Source of the DNA: Solimonas terrae
Lineage (GTDB): Bacteria > Pseudomonadota > Gammaproteobacteria > Nevskiales > Nevskiaceae
Direction: 5' to 3'
Length of the DNA: 64,000 nt
Assembly: GCF_011067135.1 (NCBI RefSeq)
Contig: NZ_JAAMOW010000001.1
Location: 124,001 to 188,000, forward strand
Within the stretch, counting starts at the first letter, position 1. Each line of letters opens with the position of its first letter. Under the pieces are notes generated by a model. It was given only the letters and a program-made list of their open reading frames with translations, was not told the origin of the DNA and did no database searches. This document shows, piece by piece, positions 8,505 through 16,870 of this stretch. The position numbers were made by a program, and so were the translations under genes.

Positions 8505-10910
8505 ATGAAAACAGAAATGTCCGCAGCACTGCTGCTGCTGCTGGCCGCGACCGCACCGATTGCCGCGCAGGCACAGGGGGCTGGCACCGATCAGGCTCGG
8601 CAGGGCGCACCGGCATTGCAGTCGTCGGCAGACCCGAGCGCAAACGCGGCGCCAGACACCGGCACATCGGCGACGATCACGGACGTCGATGCCGGCGAAA
8701 TCCTGCCGACGCTTCCGGTCCCGCAGACGCCGGACTCCGTGCCGGTCTCGGCCGACGCGCAGCCTGGTGCGAAGATCGAGGAGATCATAGTCACGGCGAC
8801 CAAGCGCGAGCAGTCGCTCAGGGAGATTCCGGCAAGTATCGCGGTGCTCAAAGGCGACGAGCTGGAGCGCAGCGGTGCCGCGGGCATCGACGACATCGCG
8901 CGGCGTGTGCCGGGCCTGAACGTCGCCACCGAGAACGGCGTGCAGCGCGTGACCATTCGTGGCATCTCCGCCGCAAACAACACCAATGCGACGACCGGCA
9001 CGCTGTTCGGCAACGTCTCGTTTACCGATGCCTATCTGCCGGTGGTCTCGCTGGACCCGCAGCCTTTCGATCTCAAGACGGTGGAGGTCCTGAAGGGGCC
9101 ACAGGGCACGCTGTTCGGCGCCGGTGCCTTGAACGGCGCGGTCCGCTATGTCCCGGAGCCGGCGATGCTCGGCATGTTCTCGGCGAAGTACTTCGCGCAA
9201 TACGAGAACGTCGAACACGGTGCCGACGGCGTGACGTACGGCGCGGCGGTCAACCTGCCGATCGGCGACACACTGGCGGTACGCATCGTCGGTTTCGACC
9301 GCGCGTCGCCCGGCTGGATCGACAACCTCAGCGCGGGCATCGACGATGCAAATCGCACCAGGCAGAAAGGCCTGCGCACGATGGTCGAGTGGCAGCCTGA
9401 CGAACTGTGGAACGTCTCGTTGATCTACGGACTGCAGGACACCTCGATCCGGGACGAGCCGCTGACCGACAACCTCGACGGCGAGCTGACGACCCGGGAC
9501 CGTCCGCGCACCAGCCCGACGGACAAGTCCTATCGACTGGCCGGCGTCAACATCGAGCGCACGTTCGATTGGGCACGACTGGTTTCGGAAACCGACTGGG
9601 TCGGCAAGGATTCGCATACCTTCCTCGGCAACACACGCACCTTGCTGCCGTCGTCGCCGGTCGGGTTGCTCGGCGTCCAGGGTGGCGGCAACTCGGATAC
9701 CTGGAGTCAGGAACTGCGTCTGGTGTCGCCCGACGACACGGACTCGCGCTGGCGCTGGATCGGCGGCGTGTTCGGGTCGCGGCAAAAGATCGACAATGTC
9801 GTCGATCTGTTCGCGGGGAATGCCGACATCATCCCGCCGGGGCTGTTCGAGCTGCTCGACGCGGTGCTGCCGCCGCTGGATTCGCTGGTCGACGGCGACG
9901 GCGTCCATCTGATCAACCTCAATCCGAAGGTCAAGGTCGAGGAGCTCGCGCTGTTCGGCAGCGTCACGCGCGAACTGGGCGATTCCTGGGAGCTGACCCT
10001 GGGCGGACGCCTGTACAAGACCCGCTCGTTCGGCACGAATCTGCAGCGCGGCCTTGTTTTCGCGGCACTCAACGGCAGCCTCGAATACACCGACAAGGGC
10101 GGTATCAAGGACACCGGCTTCAATCCGCAGGCATCGCTGAGCTGGCACATTACCGACGACATCCTGAGCTACGTGGCCGTGTCGAAGGGCTTCCGCGTCG
10201 GCGGTCTGCAGCCGGGCATCACGCTGCCCACTTCCAGCACGCAGGCGCCGCACACCTTCAAGTCGGACACGATCTGGAATTACGAAGGCGGCGTGCGCAC
10301 GCAGTGGTTCGATCGCACCCTGAGCGTCGACCTCACCGGCTTCTACATCGACTGGAAGAATCCGCAGCTGCAGCAGCACGACAGCACCTTGAACATCGTC
10401 TACCTCGACAACGTCGGCGGTGTCGAAAGCAAGGGGGCCGATTTCGCACTGCAATGGATCACCCCGTTCCGCCTGCAGTTGAGTGCGAACGCCAGCTATG
10501 CGAAGACCGTGACGACGAAGGCCTTCCAGAGCGGATCGGGCGAAGTGTCGATGCCGGGTGACGACTGGCCATACGCACCGCGCTGGCAGACCTCGACGAC
10601 GCTGAGCCTGCCGCTGGAAATCGGCAACTGGCTGCTGTCGAGTTCGGTCACGCACTCCTATATCGGCAAGACGGTCAACGACATCGCCGAACAGATGCCG
10701 ATCTTCAACTACCAGCAGCTCGACGCGCAGCTCGACCTGCTGAGCAGGAGCTGGACGTGGTTCCCGGAAATCACGCTGACCGTGAACAACATCATGGACA
10801 AGCGTGCCGTCGTGACGAGCGTCTCGCAGGGGCTGATCACCCCGGTCTCGCGCGATGTCGCTTATATCCAGCCACGCACTTTCATCCTGCGTTTCGGTGG
10901 CTCGTTCTGA
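8505..10910 (+). CDS. TonB-dependent outer-membrane receptor (inositol locus)
   Basis: 801 residues. A signal peptide runs from residue 1 to about 23 (cleavage after AQA). Next comes a Pro/Ala/Thr-rich linker with L-P-T-L-P-V-P at 67-73, then the TonB box I-E-E-I-I-V-T-A-T-K (91-100). The plug domain contains R-E-I-P-A-S-I-A-V-L, V-T-I-R-G-I-S and G-P-Q-G-T-L-F-G; a 22-strand barrel pattern follows, ending in Phe. ATG 8505 was chosen over an in-frame TTG six bases upstream because GGAGAG lies eight bases before it. It is the first plus-strand gene of the inositol locus and probably imports an inositol-containing compound too large for porins. The ligand cannot be read from sequence. Confidence 0.93.
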   Translation: MKTEMSAALLLLLAATAPIAAQAQGAGTDQARQGAPALQSSADPSANAAPDTGTSATITDVDAGEILPTLPVPQTPDSVPVSADAQPGAKIEEIIVTATKREQSLREIPASIAVLKGDELERSGAAGIDDIARRVPGLNVATENGVQRVTIRGISAANNTNATTGTLFGNVSFTDAYLPVVSLDPQPFDLKTVEVLKGPQGTLFGAGALNGAVRYVPEPAMLGMFSAKYFAQYENVEHGADGVTYGAAVNLPIGDTLAVRIVGFDRASPGWIDNLSAGIDDANRTRQKGLRTMVEWQPDELWNVSLIYGLQDTSIRDEPLTDNLDGELTTRDRPRTSPTDKSYRLAGVNIERTFDWARLVSETDWVGKDSHTFLGNTRTLLPSSPVGLLGVQGGGNSDTWSQELRLVSPDDTDSRWRWIGGVFGSRQKIDNVVDLFAGNADIIPPGLFELLDAVLPPLDSLVDGDGVHLINLNPKVKVEELALFGSVTRELGDSWELTLGGRLYKTRSFGTNLQRGLVFAALNGSLEYTDKGGIKDTGFNPQASLSWHITDDILSYVAVSKGFRVGGLQPGITLPTSSTQAPHTFKSDTIWNYEGGVRTQWFDRTLSVDLTGFYIDWKNPQLQQHDSTLNIVYLDNVGGVESKGADFALQWITPFRLQLSANASYAKTVTTKAFQSGSGEVSMPGDDWPYAPRWQTSTTLSLPLEIGNWLLSSSVTHSYIGKTVNDIAEQMPIFNYQQLDAQLDLLSRSWTWFPEITLTVNNIMDKRAVVTSVSQGLITPVSRDVAYIQPRTFILRFGGSF

Positions 10911-10919
10911 GCGACATGA

Positions 10920-10960
10920 GCGGGAGCGCAGGCAGCTTGCAGCACGCGCTCTTGCCCGCT
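10920..10960. terminator. Imperfect stem-loop after the TonB receptor gene (possible attenuator)
   Basis: GAGCGC (10924-10929) pairs with GCGCTC (10946-10951), and outer GCGGG can pair with CCCGC across a short bulge. It sits between the receptor stop and the promoter-like region of the MFS gene. There is no T-run, so this is a weak call. Confidence 0.3.
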
Positions 10961-10961
10961 G

Positions 10962-10999
10962 TTGAAATCGTCATGCGTATTTGTAAGTATGTCAGGACA
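10962..10999 (+). promoter_or_regulatory. Putative promoter and third operator before the MFS/iol genes
   Basis: TTGAAA (10962-10967), 17-base spacer, weak -10 AAGTAT (10985-10990). The palindrome TGTC-AG-GACA (10990-10999) starts on the last base of that -10, exactly as copy 2 does at the receptor promoter. TTGTAAGTATGTC here matches TTGTCAGTATGTC at 8380 in all but one base. The repeated sequence and geometry argue for one shared regulator. Confidence 0.5.
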
Positions 11000-11039
11000 A
11001 AGTGTCGCCACGGCAATTCCGGGCGGCGTGGGAGGAACA

Positions 11040-12338
11040 TTGAATCCGTCGATCGACACCGACGCATCGGTCGCTGATCTGTCTGCCAGACCCCGGCAGG
11101 CAAGGCTTGCGCGCGGTGCGCAGGGTCTGGTCCGGCTGATGATCGGCATGTTGTGCGCGGCTGCCGCCATGACCGCCGGCTTCAACGGCATCCAGCAGGT
11201 TCTGGTGCCCGGGCGGATCGAGGCACTGGACCCGGCGGGGAAGGTCGCCACACTCGCGGTACTGACCACACTGGCCGCGCTCGCGTCGATGATCGGTATT
11301 CCGCTCGGTGGCGCCCTGTCCGACCGTACGCGTACGCGCTTCGGCAAACGCACGCCGTGGATTGTCGCCCTGTCGGGTCTGTCCGCCGTGCTGATGATGC
11401 TGATGAGCGACGGAAACGATCTGATCACGCTGGGTCTCGCGTACGCGTCGCTGTGGCTGATCCTGAACATGTACCAGGGTGCGCTCGTCGCGATCCTGCC
11501 GGACCGCGTTCCCGAGGACCGGCGTGGCCTCGCGTCCGCGGTCATCGGTCTGGGCACACCGCTGGGCGCGCTCATTGGCGTCAACACCGCGAGTCATGTC
11601 GGCGCCGGCACCAGCTACATCGCACTTGCAGTGTTGCTGGTTGCCGCCAGCCTGGCGCTGGTGCTGCTGGCGCCGGAGGCGTCGTCGCGAACGGCTGCAG
11701 TCGGCGTGCCGGAAACGGCGAGGCCGGATCGCCACCTGCTCGGATTCTTCGACGCGTTTCGTTCGCGCGATTTCGCGCTGGCCTTCGCCAGCCGCTTTCT
11801 GCTGTGCCTGTCGTACTTCACCGTCAGCGGCTATCTGTACTACACGCTCAGCGATCACATCGGCATCGATCAGATACCGGATCGCAACGTGCCGGTCGCG
11901 GTCAGCACCCTGCTGTCGATCAGCGTGCTGGCCTGGGTCGGCATTGCCGCGTTCTGCGGCTGGCTCGCCGACCGCATCGACCGGCGCAAGCTGTTCGTCG
12001 GCATTTCCGCCGTCGGGCTCGGCGCGACGATGTTCGTGCCCATCCTCAGTCCGGACTGGAACGGGATGATCATCTACTCGGCATTGGCGGGCGCCTTCAT
12101 CGGCATCTATTTCGCGGTCGATCTCGCCGTGATGTCGCTGGTGCTGCCGGACCCGAAGCGGGTCGGGCGCGACTTCGGCATCCTCGCCGTCGCGACCGGT
12201 CTGCCGCAGATCATGTCCGCAGCGCTGGCCGGCGCGTTGATCGATCATGCCGGCGGCTACAACGCCCTGTACCTGTTCGGTGCATGCTGCGCAGCCGTGG
12301 CCGGCGTCACCGCACTCTTCATTCGCAAGGTTCGCTAG
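11040..12338 (+). CDS. MFS transporter of the inositol locus
   Basis: 432 residues with about 12 membrane segments. The loop S-D-R-T-R-T-R-F-G-K-R-T-P-W (about 97-110) marks the major facilitator fold and resembles GPH-type or nucleoside/sugar symporters. I chose TTG 11040 because GGAGG stands four bases upstream. The earlier in-frame ATG (10989) lies inside the operator, has no ribosome site and would add 17 residues of no clear role. The next gene begins three bases after the stop, and the iol genes follow on the same strand. It therefore probably carries inositol or a close derivative across the inner membrane. Substrate inferred from position. Confidence 0.83.
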   Translation: MNPSIDTDASVADLSARPRQARLARGAQGLVRLMIGMLCAAAAMTAGFNGIQQVLVPGRIEALDPAGKVATLAVLTTLAALASMIGIPLGGALSDRTRTRFGKRTPWIVALSGLSAVLMMLMSDGNDLITLGLAYASLWLILNMYQGALVAILPDRVPEDRRGLASAVIGLGTPLGALIGVNTASHVGAGTSYIALAVLLVAASLALVLLAPEASSRTAAVGVPETARPDRHLLGFFDAFRSRDFALAFASRFLLCLSYFTVSGYLYYTLSDHIGIDQIPDRNVPVAVSTLLSISVLAWVGIAAFCGWLADRIDRRKLFVGISAVGLGATMFVPILSPDWNGMIIYSALAGAFIGIYFAVDLAVMSLVLPDPKRVGRDFGILAVATGLPQIMSAALAGALIDHAGGYNALYLFGACCAAVAGVTALFIRKVR

Positions 12339-12341
12339 AAC

Positions 12342-13175
12342 ATGAGTATTGCAAGCACGGCGTCTGGGGCTCGCATCGCCTGGGACGCGTTCGGCGATCC
12401 GCGACTGCCGCCCATGGTCCTGATCCAGGGGCTGGGCGCGCAGATGATCGGCTGGCGTCCGGGCTTCTGCGAACGGCTCGCGCGGGAAGGGCTGTACGTG
12501 ATCCGCTTCGACAATCGCGACGTCGGACAGTCGCAGCGTTATCCGCAGGGCGGCTACACGCTGGCGGCGCTCGCCGATGACACGGCCGCGCTGCTTGATG
12601 CCCTGGCGATGGAATCGGCGCACATCGTCGGCCAGTCGATGGGCGGCATCGTCGCCCAGCTGCTCTGGCAGCGACACCCGCAGCGACTGCGCTCGCTCGG
12701 TCTGATCTACACCGCGACGTCCAAGCGCCATGCGCGTGGCATCGATGCAATTGCCGCGCGCGAGGCGCGCAAGCCGCCCACCACGCGCGAGGCGTACGCC
12801 GCCTACTATCTTGAAGGCGAAGCCATCTGCGCGTCGCCGGGATATCCGCAGGACCTGGCGTGGCTCACCGAACTCGGCGGCCGGATCTGGGATCGTGGCT
12901 GGGATGCGAGCGGCGGCGAGCGGCAGATGCAGGCGGTGTTGGCACAGGACGACCTCGACGACAACGCGCGCAGCATCCGCCTGGCCTGCACGATCATCGC
13001 CGGCGATGGCGACCAGTTGGTCGATCCCGCCGCATCGACCGAACTGCATCGCTTGATTCCCGGCTCGACGCTCCGGATATTCCCGGGCATGGGACATGAA
13101 TTGCCGCAGCCCCTGTGGGGCGACATCGCCGGCCTGCTCGCTGCCAGCGCGCGCGCCGCATCAGCAGGAGCCTGA
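12342..13175 (+). CDS. Alpha/beta hydrolase, probable esterase
   Basis: 277 residues of a soluble alpha/beta hydrolase. The N-terminal strand P-M-V-L-I-Q-G-L-G-A carries the oxyanion region, F-D-N-R-D-V-G-Q-S follows, and the nucleophile elbow is G-Q-S-M-G-G near residue 98. The acid is in I-I-A-G-D-G-D-Q-L-V-D and the His in G-M-G-H-E-L-P. The domain order matches the esterase/3-oxoadipate enol-lactonase-like branch. It sits three bases after the MFS gene and two bases before the regulator, so it is cotranscribed with the inositol genes. In this setting it would cleave an ester or lactone of the imported compound. Specific substrate unknown. Confidence 0.85.
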   Translation: MSIASTASGARIAWDAFGDPRLPPMVLIQGLGAQMIGWRPGFCERLAREGLYVIRFDNRDVGQSQRYPQGGYTLAALADDTAALLDALAMESAHIVGQSMGGIVAQLLWQRHPQRLRSLGLIYTATSKRHARGIDAIAAREARKPPTTREAYAAYYLEGEAICASPGYPQDLAWLTELGGRIWDRGWDASGGERQMQAVLAQDDLDDNARSIRLACTIIAGDGDQLVDPAASTELHRLIPGSTLRIFPGMGHELPQPLWGDIAGLLAASARAASAGA

Positions 13176-13177
13176 GT

Positions 13178-13972
13178 TTGCCGACATCAGCCAAAACCGC
13201 AGCGGTGGCCGAAGCAGTGGCCGAGTATGCCTTGCCGACCGCGTTGTTTCTGAGCGTCGATAGAGCCGGGCCGGTACCGCTCTATCACCAGGTCGCGAAC
13301 TGCATCGAAGCAGCGATCGTCGATGGACGCGTACCGCGCGGCGCGCGCATCGACAACGAGATCGCGCTTGCCGGACGCCTGCGACTTTCGCGGCCGACGA
13401 TCCGTCAGGCGATACAGGCGCTGGTCGACAAGGGATTGCTGGTCCGGCGTCGCGGCATCGGCACCCAGGTCGTGCGCGGCGGCGTGACGCGCAAGCTGGA
13501 ACTGACCTCGCTGCATGAGGATCTGCGCTCGGCGGCGCGCGCACCAAGTACGCGCGTGCTCGATCATCGCCACGGCCGCGCCGACGAGGCGATCGCCGGC
13601 CATCTCGGCGTACCGGTCGGCGCGCCGGTCCTGCATATCCGTCGTCTGCGACTGGCCGACGAGGTGCCGCTCGCAATCCTCGAGAACGTCCTGCCGTCGG
13701 CGTTCGCGGACATCAGCCGCAGCGATCTCGAACGCTTCGGTCTGTATCAGCTGCTCGGTGCGCGCGGCGTCGACATGCGTGTCGCCAGACAGCGCATCGG
13801 GGCACGAATCGCGACCGCGGAGGAATCGCGGATACTCGACGTCGAGCGTCGTTCCGCGGTGCTGACGATGGAGCGCGTTGCCTTCGACAGCGATGGCCAC
13901 GCCGTCGAGTTCGGTCATCACGCCTATCGTCCGGACCTGTATTCGTTCGAAGTCACGCTGGTCGGCAAGTAG
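13178..13972 (+). CDS. GntR-family (HutC/UTRA type) transcriptional regulator of the iol genes
   Basis: 264 residues. A winged helix-turn-helix occupies residues about 35-100 (V-P-L-Y-H-Q-V, then L-R-L-S-R-P-T-I-R-Q-A-I-Q-A-L and L-V-R-R-R-G-I-G-T-Q-V). A UTRA effector domain covers about 115-264, with P-V-L-H-I-R-R-L-R-L and the final E-F-G-H-H-A-Y-R-P-D. TTG 13178 is preferred because AGGAG (13166-13170) is seven bases upstream and the previous gene ends at 13175. UTRA domains of this branch sense small metabolites; an inositol pathway intermediate is a reasonable guess. It is the most likely ligand of the TGTC-N2-GACA sites before the receptor and MFS genes. Confidence 0.88.
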   Translation: MPTSAKTAAVAEAVAEYALPTALFLSVDRAGPVPLYHQVANCIEAAIVDGRVPRGARIDNEIALAGRLRLSRPTIRQAIQALVDKGLLVRRRGIGTQVVRGGVTRKLELTSLHEDLRSAARAPSTRVLDHRHGRADEAIAGHLGVPVGAPVLHIRRLRLADEVPLAILENVLPSAFADISRSDLERFGLYQLLGARGVDMRVARQRIGARIATAEESRILDVERRSAVLTMERVAFDSDGHAVEFGHHAYRPDLYSFEVTLVGK

Positions 13973-13985
13973 GAACGAGTCGGCA

Positions 13986-15932
13986 ATGACGGATTCCGTT
14001 TCTCCTGCAACCGACGCGCGTGCGCTGGATCTCATCTGCCTCGGTCGGCTGGCGGTCGATCTCTATGCGCAGCAGCTCGGTGCGCGGCTGGAAGACGTCG
14101 ACAGCTTCGCCAAGTATCTCGGTGGTTCGTCGGCGAACGTCGCGTTCGGCAGTGCGCGTCTGGGCCTTCGGTCCGCGATGCTCAGCCGGGTCGGTGACGA
14201 CCACATGGGGCGATTCCTGGTCGAAACCCTGCGCAAGGAGGGTTGCGATACCCGCGGCATCGCGGTGGACGCCGAGCGGCTGACCGCGCTGGTACTGCTC
14301 GGCATCAAGGATCGCAGCACGTTTCCACTGCTGTTCTATCGCGAGAATTGCGCCGACATGGCGCTGACGGCCGACGACATCGACGAGGCCTATGTCGCGT
14401 CGAGCCACGCGCTGCTGATCACCGGCACGCACTTTTCGGCGGCAGGTGTCTACGCCGCCAGCATGCGGGCACTGGAATACGCTGCGCGACACGGCGTGCA
14501 GCGCATTCTCGATATCGATTACCGGCCGGTGCTCTGGGGTCTCACCGGCAAGGCCGACGGCGAGACGCGTTTCATCGCCAGTGCGGAAGTCAGCCGTCAT
14601 CTGCAGAGCATCCTGCCGCACTTCGATCTGATCGTCGGTACCGAGGAAGAGTTCGCGATCGCCGGCGGCAATGCGGACCTCGCGCAGTCTCTGGCGAACG
14701 TCCGTCGGCACACCGACGCGGTGCTGGTCGTGAAGCTGGGGGCACAAGGCTGCATGGTGTTGCGCGGCGAGATTCCGGCGAGCCTGTCGAGCGTGCCGAA
14801 GCACAGCGGCCGGCGCGTCGAGGTCCTGAATGTGCTCGGTGCCGGCGACGCGTTCATGGCCGGCTTCCTGAGCGGCTGGTTGCGCGGCGAATCCGAGACG
14901 CGCTGCTGCGAACTCGGCAATGCCTGTGGCGCGCTCGTCGTGTCGCGCCATGGCTGCGCACCGGCGATGCCGACACCGGCGGAACTCGATTATTTTCTCG
15001 GCAGCAAGCAGGCCATTGTCCGTCCCGATCAGGACCCGCATCTCAATCGCCTGCACCGTGCCGGCGTCGGTCGCAAAGCATGGGGACCGCTGTTCATTTT
15101 CGCGTTCGATCATCGCCAGCAGTTCTTCGAGCTTGCGCAGCAGGCCGGCTGCGATATCGAGCGCGTTCCGCAACTCAAGCGCCTGTTCGTCGACGCCGTG
15201 CGCCAGACGCAGGCGTCGCTGAGAGAGCAGGGACAGGCCGGCGATGTCGGCATCCTCGCCGACGACAGCCACGGTCTGGACGTGCTCAACGCCGTCACCG
15301 GGCGCGGCTGGTGGATCGGACGCCCGGTGGAAATGCAGTTTTCGCGGCCACTGCTGTTCGAAACCGGCCGCTCGATCGGCAGTGCGCTGCTGCAATGGCC
15401 GCGCGAGCACATCGTCAAGTGCCTGGTGCAATACCACCCGGACGATCCGCCGCTGCTGAGACTGGAGCAGGAAGCGCAGATCAAGGCACTGTACGAGGCG
15501 ACGCAGGGCAGCGGCCATGAACTGCTGATCGAGCTGATTCCGCCGAAGATCGAAGCCTCGACCGACGAGAACGTGCTGCTGCGCGCGATCAAGCGGTTCT
15601 ACAACCTCGGCATCCATCCGGACTGGTGGAAGCTGGAGTCGCAGACGCGCGAAGTCTGGCAGCAGATCGATGCCCTGATTCAGGCGCGGGACCCTTGCTG
15701 CCGGGGCGTCGTGTTGCTGGGACGCAACGCGCCGCTCGACGAACTCGGGCAGGGCTTCGCCGACGCAAGCGGAATTCCCGTGTGCAAGGGCTTCGCGGTC
15801 GGCCGCAGCATCTTCCAGGAGCCGAGCCGCGCGTGGCTGGCAGGGCAGATCGACGACGCGACACTGACGGCCCGCATTCGCAATGCGTTCGAGTCGCTGA
15901 TCCACGCCTGGCTGCAGGCCGCGCGGAGCTGA
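13986..15932 (+). CDS. iolC: 5-dehydro-2-deoxygluconokinase fused to DUF2090 aldolase-like domain
   Basis: 648 residues in two parts. Residues 1-335 are a PfkB-family sugar kinase with G-G-S-S-A-N-V-A at 46-53 and L-G-A-G-D-A-F near 286-292, where the Asp is the catalytic base. It phosphorylates 2-deoxy-5-keto-D-gluconate. Residues about 350-648 form the DUF2090 domain, a TIM-barrel relative of class I aldolases that in proteobacterial IolC fusions is thought to split the product into malonate semialdehyde and dihydroxyacetone phosphate. Separate iolC and iolJ genes are about 330 and 290 residues, so the fusion accounts for the length. It starts 13 bases after the regulator and four bases before iolE. 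Confidence 0.93.
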   Translation: MTDSVSPATDARALDLICLGRLAVDLYAQQLGARLEDVDSFAKYLGGSSANVAFGSARLGLRSAMLSRVGDDHMGRFLVETLRKEGCDTRGIAVDAERLTALVLLGIKDRSTFPLLFYRENCADMALTADDIDEAYVASSHALLITGTHFSAAGVYAASMRALEYAARHGVQRILDIDYRPVLWGLTGKADGETRFIASAEVSRHLQSILPHFDLIVGTEEEFAIAGGNADLAQSLANVRRHTDAVLVVKLGAQGCMVLRGEIPASLSSVPKHSGRRVEVLNVLGAGDAFMAGFLSGWLRGESETRCCELGNACGALVVSRHGCAPAMPTPAELDYFLGSKQAIVRPDQDPHLNRLHRAGVGRKAWGPLFIFAFDHRQQFFELAQQAGCDIERVPQLKRLFVDAVRQTQASLREQGQAGDVGILADDSHGLDVLNAVTGRGWWIGRPVEMQFSRPLLFETGRSIGSALLQWPREHIVKCLVQYHPDDPPLLRLEQEAQIKALYEATQGSGHELLIELIPPKIEASTDENVLLRAIKRFYNLGIHPDWWKLESQTREVWQQIDALIQARDPCCRGVVLLGRNAPLDELGQGFADASGIPVCKGFAVGRSIFQEPSRAWLAGQIDDATLTARIRNAFESLIHAWLQAARS

Positions 15933-15936
15933 GCCG

Positions 15937-16860
15937 ATGCCGACCATCACGCACGACGACGCGATCAGGATCGGCATCAATCCGATTTCCTGGAGCAACG
16001 ACGATCTGCCGGCACTCGGCGGCGAGACGCCGTTGGCGACGGCCTTGAGCGAGGGTGCGCGCATCGGCTATCGCGGCTTCGAACTCAACGGCAAATTTCC
16101 GCCGGATTCGGCCGGCGTCGGTCGCGTGCTCGCCGAACACGGCCTGCAACTCGTCTCCGGCTGGTACTCCGGCGAGCTGGCCACGCGCAGCGCAGAAGAC
16201 GAGATCGCGGCGATTGCATCCCACGTCCGCAAGATGGCGGACAACGGCGCCGACCGGCTCGTCTACGGTGAAGTGGCGAATGCCATCCAGGGCAAGCGCG
16301 TTCCGCTTCTGCAACGACCGCGGTTTCACACCGACGCGGCGTGGCGAACCTATGCAGGAAAGCTCGACCGCCTGGCCGCCTACACGGCCTCGCAGGGCGT
16401 CAAGCTCTGCTATCACCACCACATGGGCGCTTACATCGAATCACCGGCTGATATCGATCGCCTGATGGCGCTGACGACTGATGACGTCGGCCTGCTGTTT
16501 GATTCGGGGCATTGCTGTCTGGGCGGCGGCGACCCGCTCACGGTGCTCAGCCGGCACATCGATCGGGTCGCGCACGTGCATTTCAAGGACGTGCGGCGCG
16601 ACGTGGCGGCAATGGCGAGAAACGCGCAGTGGAGCTTTCCGGATTGCATCGTCAACGGCGCCTTCACCGTGCCCGGCGACGGCGACCTCGATTTCGCGGC
16701 AATGCTGGAGGTTCTGATCCGTCACGACTACCGCGGCTGGCTGGTGGTCGAAGCGGAGCAGGATCCCGCGGTCGCGCCGAGCTACCTTTACGCCAGGAAG
16801 GGCTTCGACACCGTGCAGCGCCTGCTGCATGCGGCGCGGGCCCGGATTGCCTCGAGCTGA
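15937..16860 (+). CDS. iolE: Inosose (2-keto-myo-inositol) dehydratase
   Basis: 307 residues with a xylose-isomerase-like TIM barrel. The N-terminus [12 protein letters not shown] and [12 protein letters not shown] are typical of IolE. Likely metal ligands lie in [19 protein letters not shown] and the C-terminal V-V-E-A-E-Q-D. It dehydrates scyllo-inosose to 3D-3,5/4-trihydroxycyclohexane-1,2-dione, the substrate of the next gene's product. ATG 15937 is four bases after the iolC stop; iolD follows after ten bases. Cytoplasmic. Confidence 0.94.
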   Translation: MPTITHDDAIRIGINPISWSNDDLPALGGETPLATALSEGARIGYRGFELNGKFPPDSAGVGRVLAEHGLQLVSGWYSGELATRSAEDEIAAIASHVRKMADNGADRLVYGEVANAIQGKRVPLLQRPRFHTDAAWRTYAGKLDRLAAYTASQGVKLCYHHHMGAYIESPADIDRLMALTTDDVGLLFDSGHCCLGGGDPLTVLSRHIDRVAHVHFKDVRRDVAAMARNAQWSFPDCIVNGAFTVPGDGDLDFAAMLEVLIRHDYRGWLVVEAEQDPAVAPSYLYARKGFDTVQRLLHAARARIASS

Positions 16861-16870
16861 GGGACGCGAC

